From positions 1-64,000 of the forward strand of contig NZ_JBQEKA010000007.1 of NCBI RefSeq assembly GCF_052103615.1: a DNA stretch of 64,000 nt. The letters are read 5' to 3'. Positions 41,703 to 49,882 of this stretch are shown here, one piece after another; positions within the stretch are counted from its first letter, which is position 1; the number at the start of each line of letters is the position of its first letter. Source of the stretch: Kerstersia sp052103615 (GTDB lineage: Bacteria > Pseudomonadota > Gammaproteobacteria > Burkholderiales > Burkholderiaceae_B). The translations under genes were made by a program, and so were the position numbers. Under the pieces are notes generated by a model. The model was not told the DNA's origin and did not search any database. It saw only the letters and a list, made by a program, of their open reading frames with translations.

Positions 41703-41731
41703 TGGTTTGGCCGGGGGTGCTGCGGTATAGT
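41703..41731 (+). promoter_or_regulatory. Possible erpA promoter
   Basis: A good -10 TATAGT at 41726-41731 stands 17 bp after a poor -35 (TGGTTT, 41703-41708), about 60 bp before erpA. The rest of the 283-bp spacer (41515-41797) shows no gene. Confidence 0.4.
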
Positions 41732-41797
41732 GAAGCGTCCGCCGGTGTTTCTGTGCCGGCCATCTCGCGGCCTAAGCAGGCCGCCAGGAGTCAGCAA

Positions 41798-42166
41798 ATG
41801 AGCGCAGTGACCGAAGTCACCGATCTGCAGGCACCGCCTGCGTCCATTCTCTTTACCGATGCCGCCGCTGAAAAAGTGCGCGATCTTCTCATCGACGAAG
41901 GCAACCCCAACCTGAAACTGCGCGTGTTTGTGCAGGGCGGCGGCTGTTCGGGTTTCCAGTACGGTTTCACATTTGATGAGGATGTGGCCGATGACGACAC
42001 CATCCTGGAAAAGGCGGGTGTGCAACTGCTGGTGGATCCGATGAGCTTCCAGTATCTGGTGGGCGCGGAAATCGACTACAAGGAAGACATCGAAGGCGCG
42101 CAGTTCGTGATTCGCAATCCGAATGCCACCACGACTTGCGGTTGCGGTTCGTCGTTTTCGGTGTAA
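41798..42166 (+). CDS. erpA: Iron-sulfur cluster insertion protein ErpA
   Basis: A-type carrier that delivers Fe-S clusters to apoproteins. The 122-residue protein has the three conserved cysteines Cys50 (GGGCSG), Cys114 and Cys116 (TTCGCGSS). AGGAG precedes ATG 41798. It is followed by a terminator and is monocistronic as far as can be seen. The in-frame extension upstream to 41618 lies in the leader and is not counted. Confidence 0.97.
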   Translation: MSAVTEVTDLQAPPASILFTDAAAEKVRDLLIDEGNPNLKLRVFVQGGGCSGFQYGFTFDEDVADDDTILEKAGVQLLVDPMSFQYLVGAEIDYKEDIEGAQFVIRNPNATTTCGCGSSFSV

Positions 42167-42229
42167 TGCCCTGGCAGTCCGCCGGTGGCCTGATAGCCCC
42201 GGCGCCTGCCTAGACTGGCAGCAGGCGGG

Positions 42230-42254
42230 ATGCAGTGAGCGGTATGCAGTGAGC
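42230..42254 (+). repeat. Tandem ATGCAGTGAGC repeat
   Basis: Two exact 11-bp copies at 42230-42240 and 42244-42254, with a degenerate third (CGCAGTGGTGAGC) just beyond. It lies in the erpA 3' region ahead of the terminator. No function assigned. Confidence 0.5.
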
Positions 42255-42323
42255 AGGACGCAGTGGTGAGCAGGTACGGCGGGGTATAACCGCCTGCTCG
42301 AAACTCTCTGCCCATCCCTAGAA

Positions 42324-42376
42324 AAACCTTGCACGGCAGGCCGCTTTTCAGGCGGTCTGACGGGCAGGGTTTTTTT
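42324..42376 (+). terminator. erpA terminator, also facing anmK
   Basis: AACCTTGC and GCAGGGTT form an 8-bp outer stem enclosing an inner CCGC/GCGG hairpin, followed by a seven-T run. A-rich sequence on the other side means it may also stop anmK transcription. Confidence 0.8.
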
Positions 42377-42432
42377 GCGCCTGCCTTTTCTTCTGCGCCT
42401 GCCTTTTCGCGGCCCTTGGCGCGTGGCTAGGG

Positions 42433-43563
42433 TCAGGCCGGGTGCCAGGCGCCCAGAATGCTGCGGTGGCGCGCGCCCGTGACGGAGGGCAGGCCGGCGG
42501 GGACTTGATGGTGGTGGGCCCAGGCCAGCCAGGCGAAGGCCATGGCTTCCATGTGCTGTGGATCGACACCATAGGCATCGCTGGCATTGACCGGGCAGGG
42601 CGCCTGTTGGGCCAGGGTGCCCAGCAAGTGCAGGTTGCGGGCGCCGCCGCCGCAGACGATCAGTTCTTCTATGCCGGGCGCATGCTGGTTTAGCGCGTCC
42701 AGGACAGTGGCAACGGTGAATTGGCTCAGTGTGGCCTGAATATCCGCCGGGCTGGCCTGGCCTGCGGCAGGCAGGCGGCAGTCTAGCCAGTCACTGTTGA
42801 AGAGATCGCGCCCGGTGGATTTGGGGGGCGGCAGCGCCAGCCAGGGTTCGCTTTGCTGCAGGTAGGCGAGCCAGTCAGCCTGGCAGTGGCCGCTGGCAGC
42901 CCAGGTGCCGCCAGCGTCATAGGCCTGGCCGGTATGGCGCTGGCACCAGAGGTCCAGCAGCATGTTGCCAGGGCCGGTGTCGAAGCCTTGAGGGTCGCAG
43001 CCAGGCCGCAGCAAGGTCAGGTTGCCTATGCCCCCCAGGTTGAGCAGGGCGCGCGGGTGGTCGGCCTGAAACAGGGCCGAGTGAAAGACAGGCACCAATG
43101 GCGCGCCCTGGCCGCCAGCGGCAATGTCGCGGCGGCGGAAATCGGCGACCACCGGAATGCCGGTCAGTTCGGCCAGCAGCGCCGGGGCGTTCAGTTGCAC
43201 GGTATAGCCGATATCGGGGCGGTGGCGCACGGTCTGGCCGTGGGCGCCAATGGCGGCGATATCCGCGGCATCCGATTCGCTCAGGTATAGAACGGCGGCG
43301 ACCGCCTGCGCGTAGGCCTGGGCAATTTGCAGGGCGGCCGTTTCGGCGCGGTGGATTTCATTGTCGCCTGGCTGATTGAGCGCCAGCAGCTCTTCCCGCA
43401 AGGACGCCGGGTAGGGCTGGTGGGCATGCGCAATCATGCGCAGCTGCTGCGGCCCGGTGATTTCGACCTGGACAGCGTCTATGCCGTCCAGGCTGGTGCC
43501 AGACATAATGCCGATGTAAGAACGCCCGCGGCGGGCGCGGGCGTCAGGGTAGGAAGCCGTCAT
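42433..43563 (-). CDS. anmK: Anhydro-N-acetylmuramic acid kinase
   Basis: Recycling kinase that hydrolyses the 1,6-anhydro bond of anhMurNAc and phosphorylates it. The 376-residue protein begins with YIGIMSGTSLDGIDAVQVEI (20 residues), the phosphate-binding loop SGTSLDG; IGAHGQTVRHRP, LNLGGIGNLTLL, GFDTGPGNMLLD and VCGGGARN follow. Three bp separate it from the M23 peptidase gene upstream on the same strand; the pair precedes tyrS divergently, as in other Burkholderiales. Confidence 0.96.
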   Translation of the reverse strand: MTASYPDARARRGRSYIGIMSGTSLDGIDAVQVEITGPQQLRMIAHAHQPYPASLREELLALNQPGDNEIHRAETAALQIAQAYAQAVAAVLYLSESDAADIAAIGAHGQTVRHRPDIGYTVQLNAPALLAELTGIPVVADFRRRDIAAGGQGAPLVPVFHSALFQADHPRALLNLGGIGNLTLLRPGCDPQGFDTGPGNMLLDLWCQRHTGQAYDAGGTWAASGHCQADWLAYLQQSEPWLALPPPKSTGRDLFNSDWLDCRLPAAGQASPADIQATLSQFTVATVLDALNQHAPGIEELIVCGGGARNLHLLGTLAQQAPCPVNASDAYGVDPQHMEAMAFAWLAWAHHHQVPAGLPSVTGARHRSILGAWHPA

Positions 43564-43566
43564 GGG

Positions 43567-45033
43567 TCAGTTGGCAGAGGCAATCTGGGTGCCGTTGTCT
43601 TCCTGCAGTTCTTGCTGATCCTGCAGGTCTTGCTGATCCTGCAGGTCTTGCTGATCCTGCAGGTCTTGCTGGAATTGGGCCAGCATGCGGATTTGCGATT
43701 GATACGGCGAGGTTGAGCGTGTGAACGCCTGGATTTCTGCCGCGGTCAGTTTGTGCGTGATCGGCAAGGAGGCAGACAGCGGGTCAACCGGCACGCCCTG
43801 GACGCGGAATTCGTAATGCAAGTGCGGCCCGGTCGCCCAGCCGGTGGAACCGACGTAGCCGATCAGTTCGCCCTGGCTGACGCGGCGTCCCTTGGACATG
43901 CCTTCTGCCAGGCGGCTCTGGTGAGCATACAGGGTGGAATAACCGCCAGCATGTTCGACGATGATGACGTTGCCATACCCATTCTGCCAGCCGGCAAAGC
44001 TGATGGTGCCGTCACCCGTGGCGTGAATCGGCGTGCCGCTGGGCGCGGCGTAATCCACGCCCTTATGGCCCACCCATTTGTTCAGGATGGGGTGCTGGCG
44101 CATGCCGAAGGTCGAGCTGATGCGGCTGAATTTGAGGGCCGTGCGCAGGAAGGCGCCGCGCAGACTGTTGCCCTCGAAGTCGTAATAGTTGCCGTGTTCG
44201 TCACCGCTGGGGGAATACCAGGCGGCGCTGTGCTGTTTGCCGCGGTTGGTGAACTCAACGGCCAGGACGCGGCCGGAACCGACTGCCCGGCCTTCGAACA
44301 TGCGGGCCTCATAGACCACGCGGAATTGGTCGCCCTGGCGGATATCCTTGAGGAAATCGACCCGGCTGCCCAGGATTTCTGCAATCTGCTGGGTAATGCC
44401 GTCAGGGATGCCTGCGCGGTCGGTGGCGCCGAACAGGGAGCTGCGGATTTCACCCATGCCCACGCGCACCTGGCGTTCTGGCGTGATCTTGATTTCCTTG
44501 GCGCTGAAACCATCGTCAGCGCGGCTGACTTCCAGCAGCGCGGTTACCGGCTGATTGTTTTCGGTCGTTTGCGGCGTATGAATGTAGCGCAGCCAGTTGA
44601 GCTGGCCGTTTTCATCCAGCGATGCCTGCAATGAGCGGCCGGGATAGAGACGGTAGATGCTACGGGCGTCCGGACTGTGGGTCAGGAAAGCCAGCAGGCC
44701 GGGCTCGTCGATATTGAGGCGCTTGAGTACCTGGGCCAGCGTGTCGCCGCTGCGGATGCGGGTTTCGTGCACGAAATCCGCGTCTTCCGCCGGAGCGTCG
44801 TTGGTGGTCAAGGCCAGCGGCAGGGTTTCACGCAGCATGCGCTGCTGCACCTGAACGCTGTTATTCTTGTCGGGTTGCACCATGCCGATTGCTGCTGCTG
44901 CGCCAAACATGGCGAACGCGCCCAAAAGGGCGACACGGCGGAAGCGGCTGGAGAAATTATTACGTGGCTGGCTCAACCCCGAAGAAAGGGGAGTCCGTAG
45001 CCTGTTTTGCGTATCGGGAGACCTGCCGGTCAT
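43567..45033 (-). CDS. M23-family murein DD-endopeptidase with QQDLQD tandem tail
   Basis: Zinc metallopeptidase of 488 residues that cleaves peptidoglycan cross-links. An N-terminal membrane anchor (about 31-50) is followed by a LysM/OapA-like region (RIRSGDTLAQVLKRLNI) and a C-terminal LytM domain with the zinc ligands in GHKGVDYAAP and GPHLHYEFRV. The tail is a tandem run of QQDLQD hexads. ATG 45033 gives MTGRSPDTQ; the upstream extension to 45195 has no membrane-compatible N-terminus and overlaps the tyrS promoter. Members of this family (MepM-like) enable wall expansion. Confidence 0.93.
   Translation of the reverse strand: MTGRSPDTQNRLRTPLSSGLSQPRNNFSSRFRRVALLGAFAMFGAAAAIGMVQPDKNNSVQVQQRMLRETLPLALTTNDAPAEDADFVHETRIRSGDTLAQVLKRLNIDEPGLLAFLTHSPDARSIYRLYPGRSLQASLDENGQLNWLRYIHTPQTTENNQPVTALLEVSRADDGFSAKEIKITPERQVRVGMGEIRSSLFGATDRAGIPDGITQQIAEILGSRVDFLKDIRQGDQFRVVYEARMFEGRAVGSGRVLAVEFTNRGKQHSAAWYSPSGDEHGNYYDFEGNSLRGAFLRTALKFSRISSTFGMRQHPILNKWVGHKGVDYAAPSGTPIHATGDGTISFAGWQNGYGNVIIVEHAGGYSTLYAHQSRLAEGMSKGRRVSQGELIGYVGSTGWATGPHLHYEFRVQGVPVDPLSASLPITHKLTAAEIQAFTRSTSPYQSQIRMLAQFQQDLQDQQDLQDQQDLQDQQELQEDNGTQIASAN
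43603..43671. repeat. 18-bp tandem repeat (3.8 copies) in the M23 peptidase gene
   Basis: Unit CTGCAGGTCTTGCTGATC repeated at 43603, 43621, 43639 and 43657, the first with one change and the last partial. It encodes QQDLQD in the peptidase C-terminus. The unit is a multiple of three, so copy-number change would alter length without breaking the frame. Confidence 0.95.
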
Positions 45034-45264
45034 CGCTGAAGCCCTATTGCCGAGGTTTGGGAACAATGCATGGCAGACCAGTCGGCTCCAGGATAAGTTC
45101 CCGCGAGCTGGCCAGGCTGCCAGAAGAATTTCGAGGGGATACTGCGAAGCAGAAATCTCTTGGCGCGTTATGATTGCCAGGAGATAGCGCGACAAGGTGA
45201 GATTTCACCTTGAATTTAGCCTTTTTTAACATGCTTATAGCCGCCAAGGCTATCCTTTACCCCC

Positions 45265-46497
45265 ATGTCCTCATCTTCTGAAACAATTTCCCCCCAAACT
45301 CAGGATGATCTGAAGATCATCCGCCGCGGTTGCGATGAGTTGCTGGTTGAATCCGAACTGGCTCAGAAACTGGAAAAGAGCCGCGCCTCTGGCGAGCCGC
45401 TGCGGATCAAGCTGGGGCTGGATCCCACGGCCCCTGATATCCACCTGGGCCACACCGTTGTCCTGAACAAGCTGCGCCAGCTGCAGGACCTGGGCCACAA
45501 GGTCATCTTCCTGATTGGGGATTTCACCGCCACGATCGGCGACCCCAGCGGCCGCAACAGCACCCGCCCGCCGCTGACCCGCGAGCAGATCGAAACCAAC
45601 GCCCAGACTTACTATTCCCAGGCCAGCCTGGTGCTGGACCGGGCGCGGACCGAAGTGCGCTACAACTCCGAATGGTGCGATTCGCTGGGCACGCGCGGCC
45701 TGATTCAGCTGGCTTCGCGCTATACCGTGGCGCGCATGATGGAGCGTGACGATTTCACCAAGCGTTTCAAGGGCGGTATTCCCATTTCCGTGCATGAGTT
45801 CATTTACCCGCTGCTGCAGGGCTATGACTCGGTGGCCTTGAAGGCCGATATGGAGCTGGGCGGCACCGACCAGAAGTTCAATCTGCTGGTGGGCCGTGAG
45901 CTGCAGAAGGAATACGGCATGGCGCAGCAGTGCGTGCTGACCATGCCGCTGCTGGTCGGGACGGATGGCGTCGAGAAGATGTCCAAGTCCAAGGGCAACT
46001 ATATTGGCGTGACCGAAGCGCCGGATTCCATGTTCGGCAAGCTGATGTCGATTTCCGACACGCTGATGTGGAAGTATTACGAGCTGCTGTCTTTCCTGTC
46101 CCTGGATGCCATCGCAGCCTTGAAGGCGGAAGTCGAAGCCGGCCGCAACCCGCGTGATGTAAAGGTCTTGCTGGGCCGTGAGCTGGTGGCGCGTTTCCAT
46201 GGCGAAGCGGCGGCCGAGGCTGCTGCCGGAGCGTTTGATGCCCGTTTCCGGGATGGCGCCGTGCCGGAAAATATGCCGGAAGTCACCATTGCCGGTGCTC
46301 CCCTGGGAATTGCCAAGGTTTTGCGCGAAGCCGGCCTGGTGCCTTCGGGCACGGAAGCCAACCGCAATATCGAGCAAGGCGGTGTGCGCGTCGATGGCCA
46401 GCGTATCGAAGACCGCGGGCTGATGCTGGAAGCGGGCGAGTACGTCATTCAGGTGGGCAAGCGCCGCTTTGCGCGGGTTACGCTGGTCGCTGCCTGA
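45265..46497 (+). CDS. tyrS: Tyrosyl-tRNA synthetase
   Basis: Class I synthetase of 410 residues. The HIGH-type motif is in PDIHLGHTVVLNKLRQ, and KMSKSKGNYIG is the KMSKS loop; an S4 RNA-binding domain closes the C-terminus (GGVRVDGQRIED). The PDIHLGH type and length match the TyrRS form common in betaproteobacteria. A small inverted repeat (ATAGCC and GGCTAT) lies about 15 bp before the ATG. A terminator follows. Confidence 0.97.
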   Translation: MSSSSETISPQTQDDLKIIRRGCDELLVESELAQKLEKSRASGEPLRIKLGLDPTAPDIHLGHTVVLNKLRQLQDLGHKVIFLIGDFTATIGDPSGRNSTRPPLTREQIETNAQTYYSQASLVLDRARTEVRYNSEWCDSLGTRGLIQLASRYTVARMMERDDFTKRFKGGIPISVHEFIYPLLQGYDSVALKADMELGGTDQKFNLLVGRELQKEYGMAQQCVLTMPLLVGTDGVEKMSKSKGNYIGVTEAPDSMFGKLMSISDTLMWKYYELLSFLSLDAIAALKAEVEAGRNPRDVKVLLGRELVARFHGEAAAEAAAGAFDARFRDGAVPENMPEVTIAGAPLGIAKVLREAGLVPSGTEANRNIEQGGVRVDGQRIEDRGLMLEAGEYVIQVGKRRFARVTLVAA

Positions 46498-46988
46498 GAC
46501 GGTAGCGCCCGCGGATCAGGCCAGCCAGACTGCCGGCCTGATCCCGCCTGGCCCTGAGCGGCTCCCGGACGCCGGATGGAAATCCGGCCCGGAAAGCGGC
46601 TCAGGGCTTTTTTATTGCCGCGCGCAGCGGTCTCCCGGGGCCGTGTGGCCGTCCTTGCCGTCGCCAGGGCAGCGGGCGCCGCGTCGCTGGCGTAGAAGGC
46701 GGAGCGGGATTTGCCGTGGCGGCAGGCTGAAAAATGGGGCTTTCTGTCATTTCTGGATGATGATTTTTACCTGCAAAATGACGCCTTTTTTACGATGAAA
46801 AAGAATGTTTTGCTGTAGGATAACGTTCGGTTGCTTGTTTTGATTGCAGCCGGGCGTACCGCCTCGGGCGGGGCGCTTCGTTCGTTTCCTAGTGCTGGGC
46901 GGCGCCGTGGCAACCCGGGTTGCCTTCTTGAAGCCGCAGTCGTATTTGTCCAGGCCGGCGTCCAGCCATTCCACGAGGAGCTGTTCCC
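46498..46988. other. Intergenic region between tyrS and the PEBP-family gene
   Basis: About 490 bp. It starts with the tyrS terminator (46551-46613). Around 46735-46830 is a distinctly AT-rich patch, rich in A- and T-runs, standing out from the GC-rich surroundings, and probably the promoter region for the PEBP-like gene. No supported gene on either strand. Confidence 0.55.
46551..46613 (+). terminator. tyrS terminator
   Basis: GCCCTGAGC and GCTCAGGGC form the base of a longer structure with an inner GC hairpin, followed by a six-T run. Confidence 0.82.
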
Positions 46989-47645
46989 ATGAAACTCGCA
47001 AGTCTTTCCTTTGCCGATGGCGCACCGATCCCGGAGCACCATGCTTTCGGCAAAATGGATCCCAAATCCAAGGTAGAGCTGGCGGATAACTTCAACCCGC
47101 AATTCGCATGGAGCGATGTGCCCGAAGGTGTGAAGTCATTCGCGTTGCTGTGCGTCGATCCTGATGTGCCGACCGTGCCCGATGATGTCAATGTTGAGGG
47201 ACGCGAAGTGTCGGCCGACCTGCCGCGCGCCGAATTCTTCCACTGGGTGCTGGTGGATATGCCCGCCCGTTTCCGTACGCTCGAAGAAGGCCATTTCTCC
47301 AATGGCATCCACGCGCGCGGCAAGCCTGGCCCCCAGACGCATATCGACGGCGTGCGTCAGGGCATCAATGATTACACCAGCTGGTTTGCCGGTGATGCCG
47401 AGATGTCAGGTGATTATTACGGCTATGACGGCCCGTGCCCGCCGTGGAATGATGCCCGGGTGCACCGTTATGTTTTCACGCTGTATGCGCTGGATGTTGA
47501 CGCGCTGGCGCTGCCTGAACGTTTCGGCGGCAAGGAAGTGCTGCAGGCCATGGACGGGCACGTGCTCGACAGCGCCTCCTGGACGGGCACCTACACCTTG
47601 AATCCGGCGCTGGCGCCGGTGCGTATCGGGCCGCCGGCGTCCTGA
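46989..47645 (+). CDS. YbhB/YbcL (PEBP)-family protein
   Basis: Protein of 218 residues of the phosphatidylethanolamine-binding / Raf-kinase-inhibitor-like family. The anion-binding pocket is formed by CVDPDVPT and EFFHWVLVDMP; SGDYYGYDGPCPPWND is a further conserved region. No signal peptide, so cytoplasmic. GAGGAG lies about 7 bases before ATG 46989. It stands alone between tyrS and glyA. Bacterial members have no agreed function; small-molecule or phospholipid-head-group binding is suspected. Confidence 0.92.
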   Translation: MKLASLSFADGAPIPEHHAFGKMDPKSKVELADNFNPQFAWSDVPEGVKSFALLCVDPDVPTVPDDVNVEGREVSADLPRAEFFHWVLVDMPARFRTLEEGHFSNGIHARGKPGPQTHIDGVRQGINDYTSWFAGDAEMSGDYYGYDGPCPPWNDARVHRYVFTLYALDVDALALPERFGGKEVLQAMDGHVLDSASWTGTYTLNPALAPVRIGPPAS

Positions 47646-47871
47646 TGGCCGCGCAGGGGCAGGGAGGGCGGCCAGTGCCGCGCCTGCCTGCCGGTGCCGC
47701 CGTTCTGTTTGCCGCTGGCATGACATAGGCGGCGCACCGGGCAGTCTCCAGACACTTTCATGAGTGTTGTTCAAGTCCGGCGCGCGCTTTTCTCGCCGCG
47801 CGCACACAAACGTGGCAGTTTGGCACACAAGCCGGGTTTTTTTATGCCCGATCGCTGCCTGATGGTGCATT

Positions 47872-47900
47872 TTGCCGTGTCCGGCGGGGTAAACTTAATA
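47872..47900 (+). promoter_or_regulatory. Possible glyA promoter
   Basis: TTGCCG (47872-47877) and TTAATA (47895-47900) are separated by 17 bp, about 40 bp before glyA. A moderate match only. The rest of the 295-bp spacer shows no gene. Confidence 0.35.
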
Positions 47901-47940
47901 GCTTCTTCGTGTTTCACGCTATTGAGCTCAGGACCCCCAA

Positions 47941-49185
47941 ATGTTTGATCGCACCCGTACCCTAGATAAGGTCGACCCCGAACTGTGGGACGCCATCCAG
48001 AAGGAAGACGTCCGCCAGGAACAGCACATCGAGCTGATCGCTTCGGAAAACTATGCCAGCCCGGCGGTGATGCAGGCCCAGGGTACGCAACTGACCAATA
48101 AATACGCGGAAGGCTATCCCGGCAAGCGCTACTACGGTGGCTGTGAGTTCGTCGATATCGTCGAACAGCTGGCCATTGATCGCCTGAAGGAACTCTTCGG
48201 CGCGGAAGCCGCCAACGTGCAGCCGAATTCCGGCTCCCAGGCCAACCAGGGCGTCTATAACGCCGTCCTGAAGCCGGGCGATACGGTGCTGGGCATGAGC
48301 CTGGCCGAAGGGGGCCACCTGACTCACGGCGCCAGCGTCAACTCCTCGGGCAAGCTGTACAACTTCTATCAGTATGGCCTGGATGCTGATGAAGTCCTGA
48401 ACTACGAGCAGGTCGAAGCCCTGGCGCGTGAACACAAGCCCAAGCTGATTGTGGCAGGCGCATCCGCCTATTCGCTGCACATCGACTTCGAGCGTCTGGC
48501 CCGCATCGCCCATGAAAATGGCGCGCTGCTGATGGTGGACATCGCCCACTATGCCGGTCTGGTTGCCGGTGGCGTGTACCCCAACCCGGTGCCGCATGCC
48601 GATTTCGTGACCTCGACCACGCACAAGTCGCTGCGCGGCCCGCGCGGCGGCGTCATCATGATGAAGGCCGAATTTGAAAAGGCGGTTAACTCCGCGATCT
48701 TCCCCGGCATCCAGGGCGGTCCGCTGGAGCACGTCATTGCCGCCAAGGCCGTGGCATTCAAGGAAGCGCTGGAGCCGTCCTTCCGCGATTACGCTGCCCA
48801 GGTCGTCAAGAACGCCAAGGTGATGGCGGAAACGCTGGTCAAGCGCGGCCTGCGCATCGTGTCCAGCCGTACCGAAAGCCACGTCATGCTGGTTGACCTC
48901 CGTGCCAAGGGCATTACCGGCAAGGAAGCGGAAGCTGTGCTGGGCCAGGCCCATATCACGGTGAACAAGAACGCCATCCCCAATGACCCGGAAAAGCCCT
49001 TCGTGACCAGCGGCATCCGCCTGGGAACCCCGGCCATCACGACGCGCGGTTTCGGCGAAGCCGAAGCCGAACTGACCGCCAACCTGATTGCCGATGTGCT
49101 CGACAATCCGCATGACGCCGACAACATCGCCAAGGTGCGTGCCCGCGTGAGCGAGCTGACGGCCCGTCTGCCGGTTTACAAGTAA
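47941..49185 (+). CDS. glyA: Serine hydroxymethyltransferase
   Basis: PLP enzyme that interconverts serine and glycine and feeds one-carbon units into tetrahydrofolate. The 414-residue protein has ELIASENYASPAV, NVQPNSGSQANQ, VDIAHYAGL (Asp200, His203) and the Schiff-base lysine in STTHKSLRGPRGG (Lys229). The ATG at 47941 is a normal family start. Followed by a strong terminator and then nrdR; the glyA-nrdR-ribD order is common in betaproteobacteria. Confidence 0.98.
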   Translation: MFDRTRTLDKVDPELWDAIQKEDVRQEQHIELIASENYASPAVMQAQGTQLTNKYAEGYPGKRYYGGCEFVDIVEQLAIDRLKELFGAEAANVQPNSGSQANQGVYNAVLKPGDTVLGMSLAEGGHLTHGASVNSSGKLYNFYQYGLDADEVLNYEQVEALAREHKPKLIVAGASAYSLHIDFERLARIAHENGALLMVDIAHYAGLVAGGVYPNPVPHADFVTSTTHKSLRGPRGGVIMMKAEFEKAVNSAIFPGIQGGPLEHVIAAKAVAFKEALEPSFRDYAAQVVKNAKVMAETLVKRGLRIVSSRTESHVMLVDLRAKGITGKEAEAVLGQAHITVNKNAIPNDPEKPFVTSGIRLGTPAITTRGFGEAEAELTANLIADVLDNPHDADNIAKVRARVSELTARLPVYK

Positions 49186-49230
49186 GCCCTGGTCTGGTGC
49201 TGCCCGCCGGGCAGCGCCGGTCCCGGAGGA

Positions 49231-49263
49231 ACGCGGCTCGTATATGATACGAGTCGCGTTTTT
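49231..49263 (+). terminator. glyA terminator
   Basis: A 13-bp stem (49231-49243 with 49247-49259, one G-T wobble) with a 3-base loop, followed by a five-T run. It lies 28 bp before the nrdR start, so nrdR needs readthrough or a promoter inside or after it. Confidence 0.88.
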
Positions 49264-49290
49264 GCATTCTGGAAACAGGAGAATGACAGC

Positions 49291-49815
49291 GTGAAATGCC
49301 CTTTTTGCGGCCACCAGGATACCCAGGTGCTGGATTCCCGCGCCATGGAGGAAGGCCAGACCATACGTCGCCGACGTCGCTGTCTTGCCTGCGAGCGCCG
49401 TTTTACGACCTTCGAGCGCGCTGAACTCGATTTGCCCTACATTGTGAAGCGCAATGGCAGCCGTACCGACTATGACCGCGCCAAGCTGCGTGCCAGTCTG
49501 AGCCTGGCGCTGCGCAAACGCCCGGTCGCGACGGCTGATGTGGATGCCGCCGTGGTGCGTATCGAAGAAGCCCTGATGACCAGCGGCTTGCGCGAAGTGC
49601 CCAGCTCGCGTGTGGGCGAACTGGTGATGCAGGAACTCAAAAATCTGGATCAGGTGGCGTATGTGCGTTATGCCTCTGTCTATCAGAGTTTTGAGGATAT
49701 CGGCGAGTTCGTCCGTGCCATCCGCGCCATGCAGGGGCCGCGTGACGAAGCGCTGAAGGACAAGGCGTCCAAGGGCGCGGCACTGAAAGAGACGGCCTTG
49801 AAAGACAAGGCTTGA
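49291..49815 (+). CDS. nrdR: Transcriptional repressor NrdR
   Basis: Zinc-ribbon / ATP-cone repressor of ribonucleotide reductase genes. The start is GTG 49291 after CAGGAG. The zinc ribbon is KCPFCGHQDTQVLDSR and CLACERRFTTFER; the ATP cone covers about 48-140 (YIVKRNGSRTDYDRAKL). At 174 residues it is longer than the usual 150: the tail (DEALKDKASKGAALKETALK and DKA) repeats an LKDKA/LKETALKDKA unit of lysine and alanine. NrdR box sites are not in the window. Confidence 0.95.
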   Translation: MKCPFCGHQDTQVLDSRAMEEGQTIRRRRRCLACERRFTTFERAELDLPYIVKRNGSRTDYDRAKLRASLSLALRKRPVATADVDAAVVRIEEALMTSGLREVPSSRVGELVMQELKNLDQVAYVRYASVYQSFEDIGEFVRAIRAMQGPRDEALKDKASKGAALKETALKDKA

Positions 49816-49882
49816 GGGAAGGCCGCTCAAGCCTGGGCAGGACGACCGCGCCGCGCCGGGCGCGGCATGGCAAGGGAACAGG

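Noticed and set aside
47962..49830. 622-residue open frame on the minus strand opposite glyA and nrdR
   Set aside because: Overlaps two well-supported genes entirely; codon pattern is that of a shadow frame.
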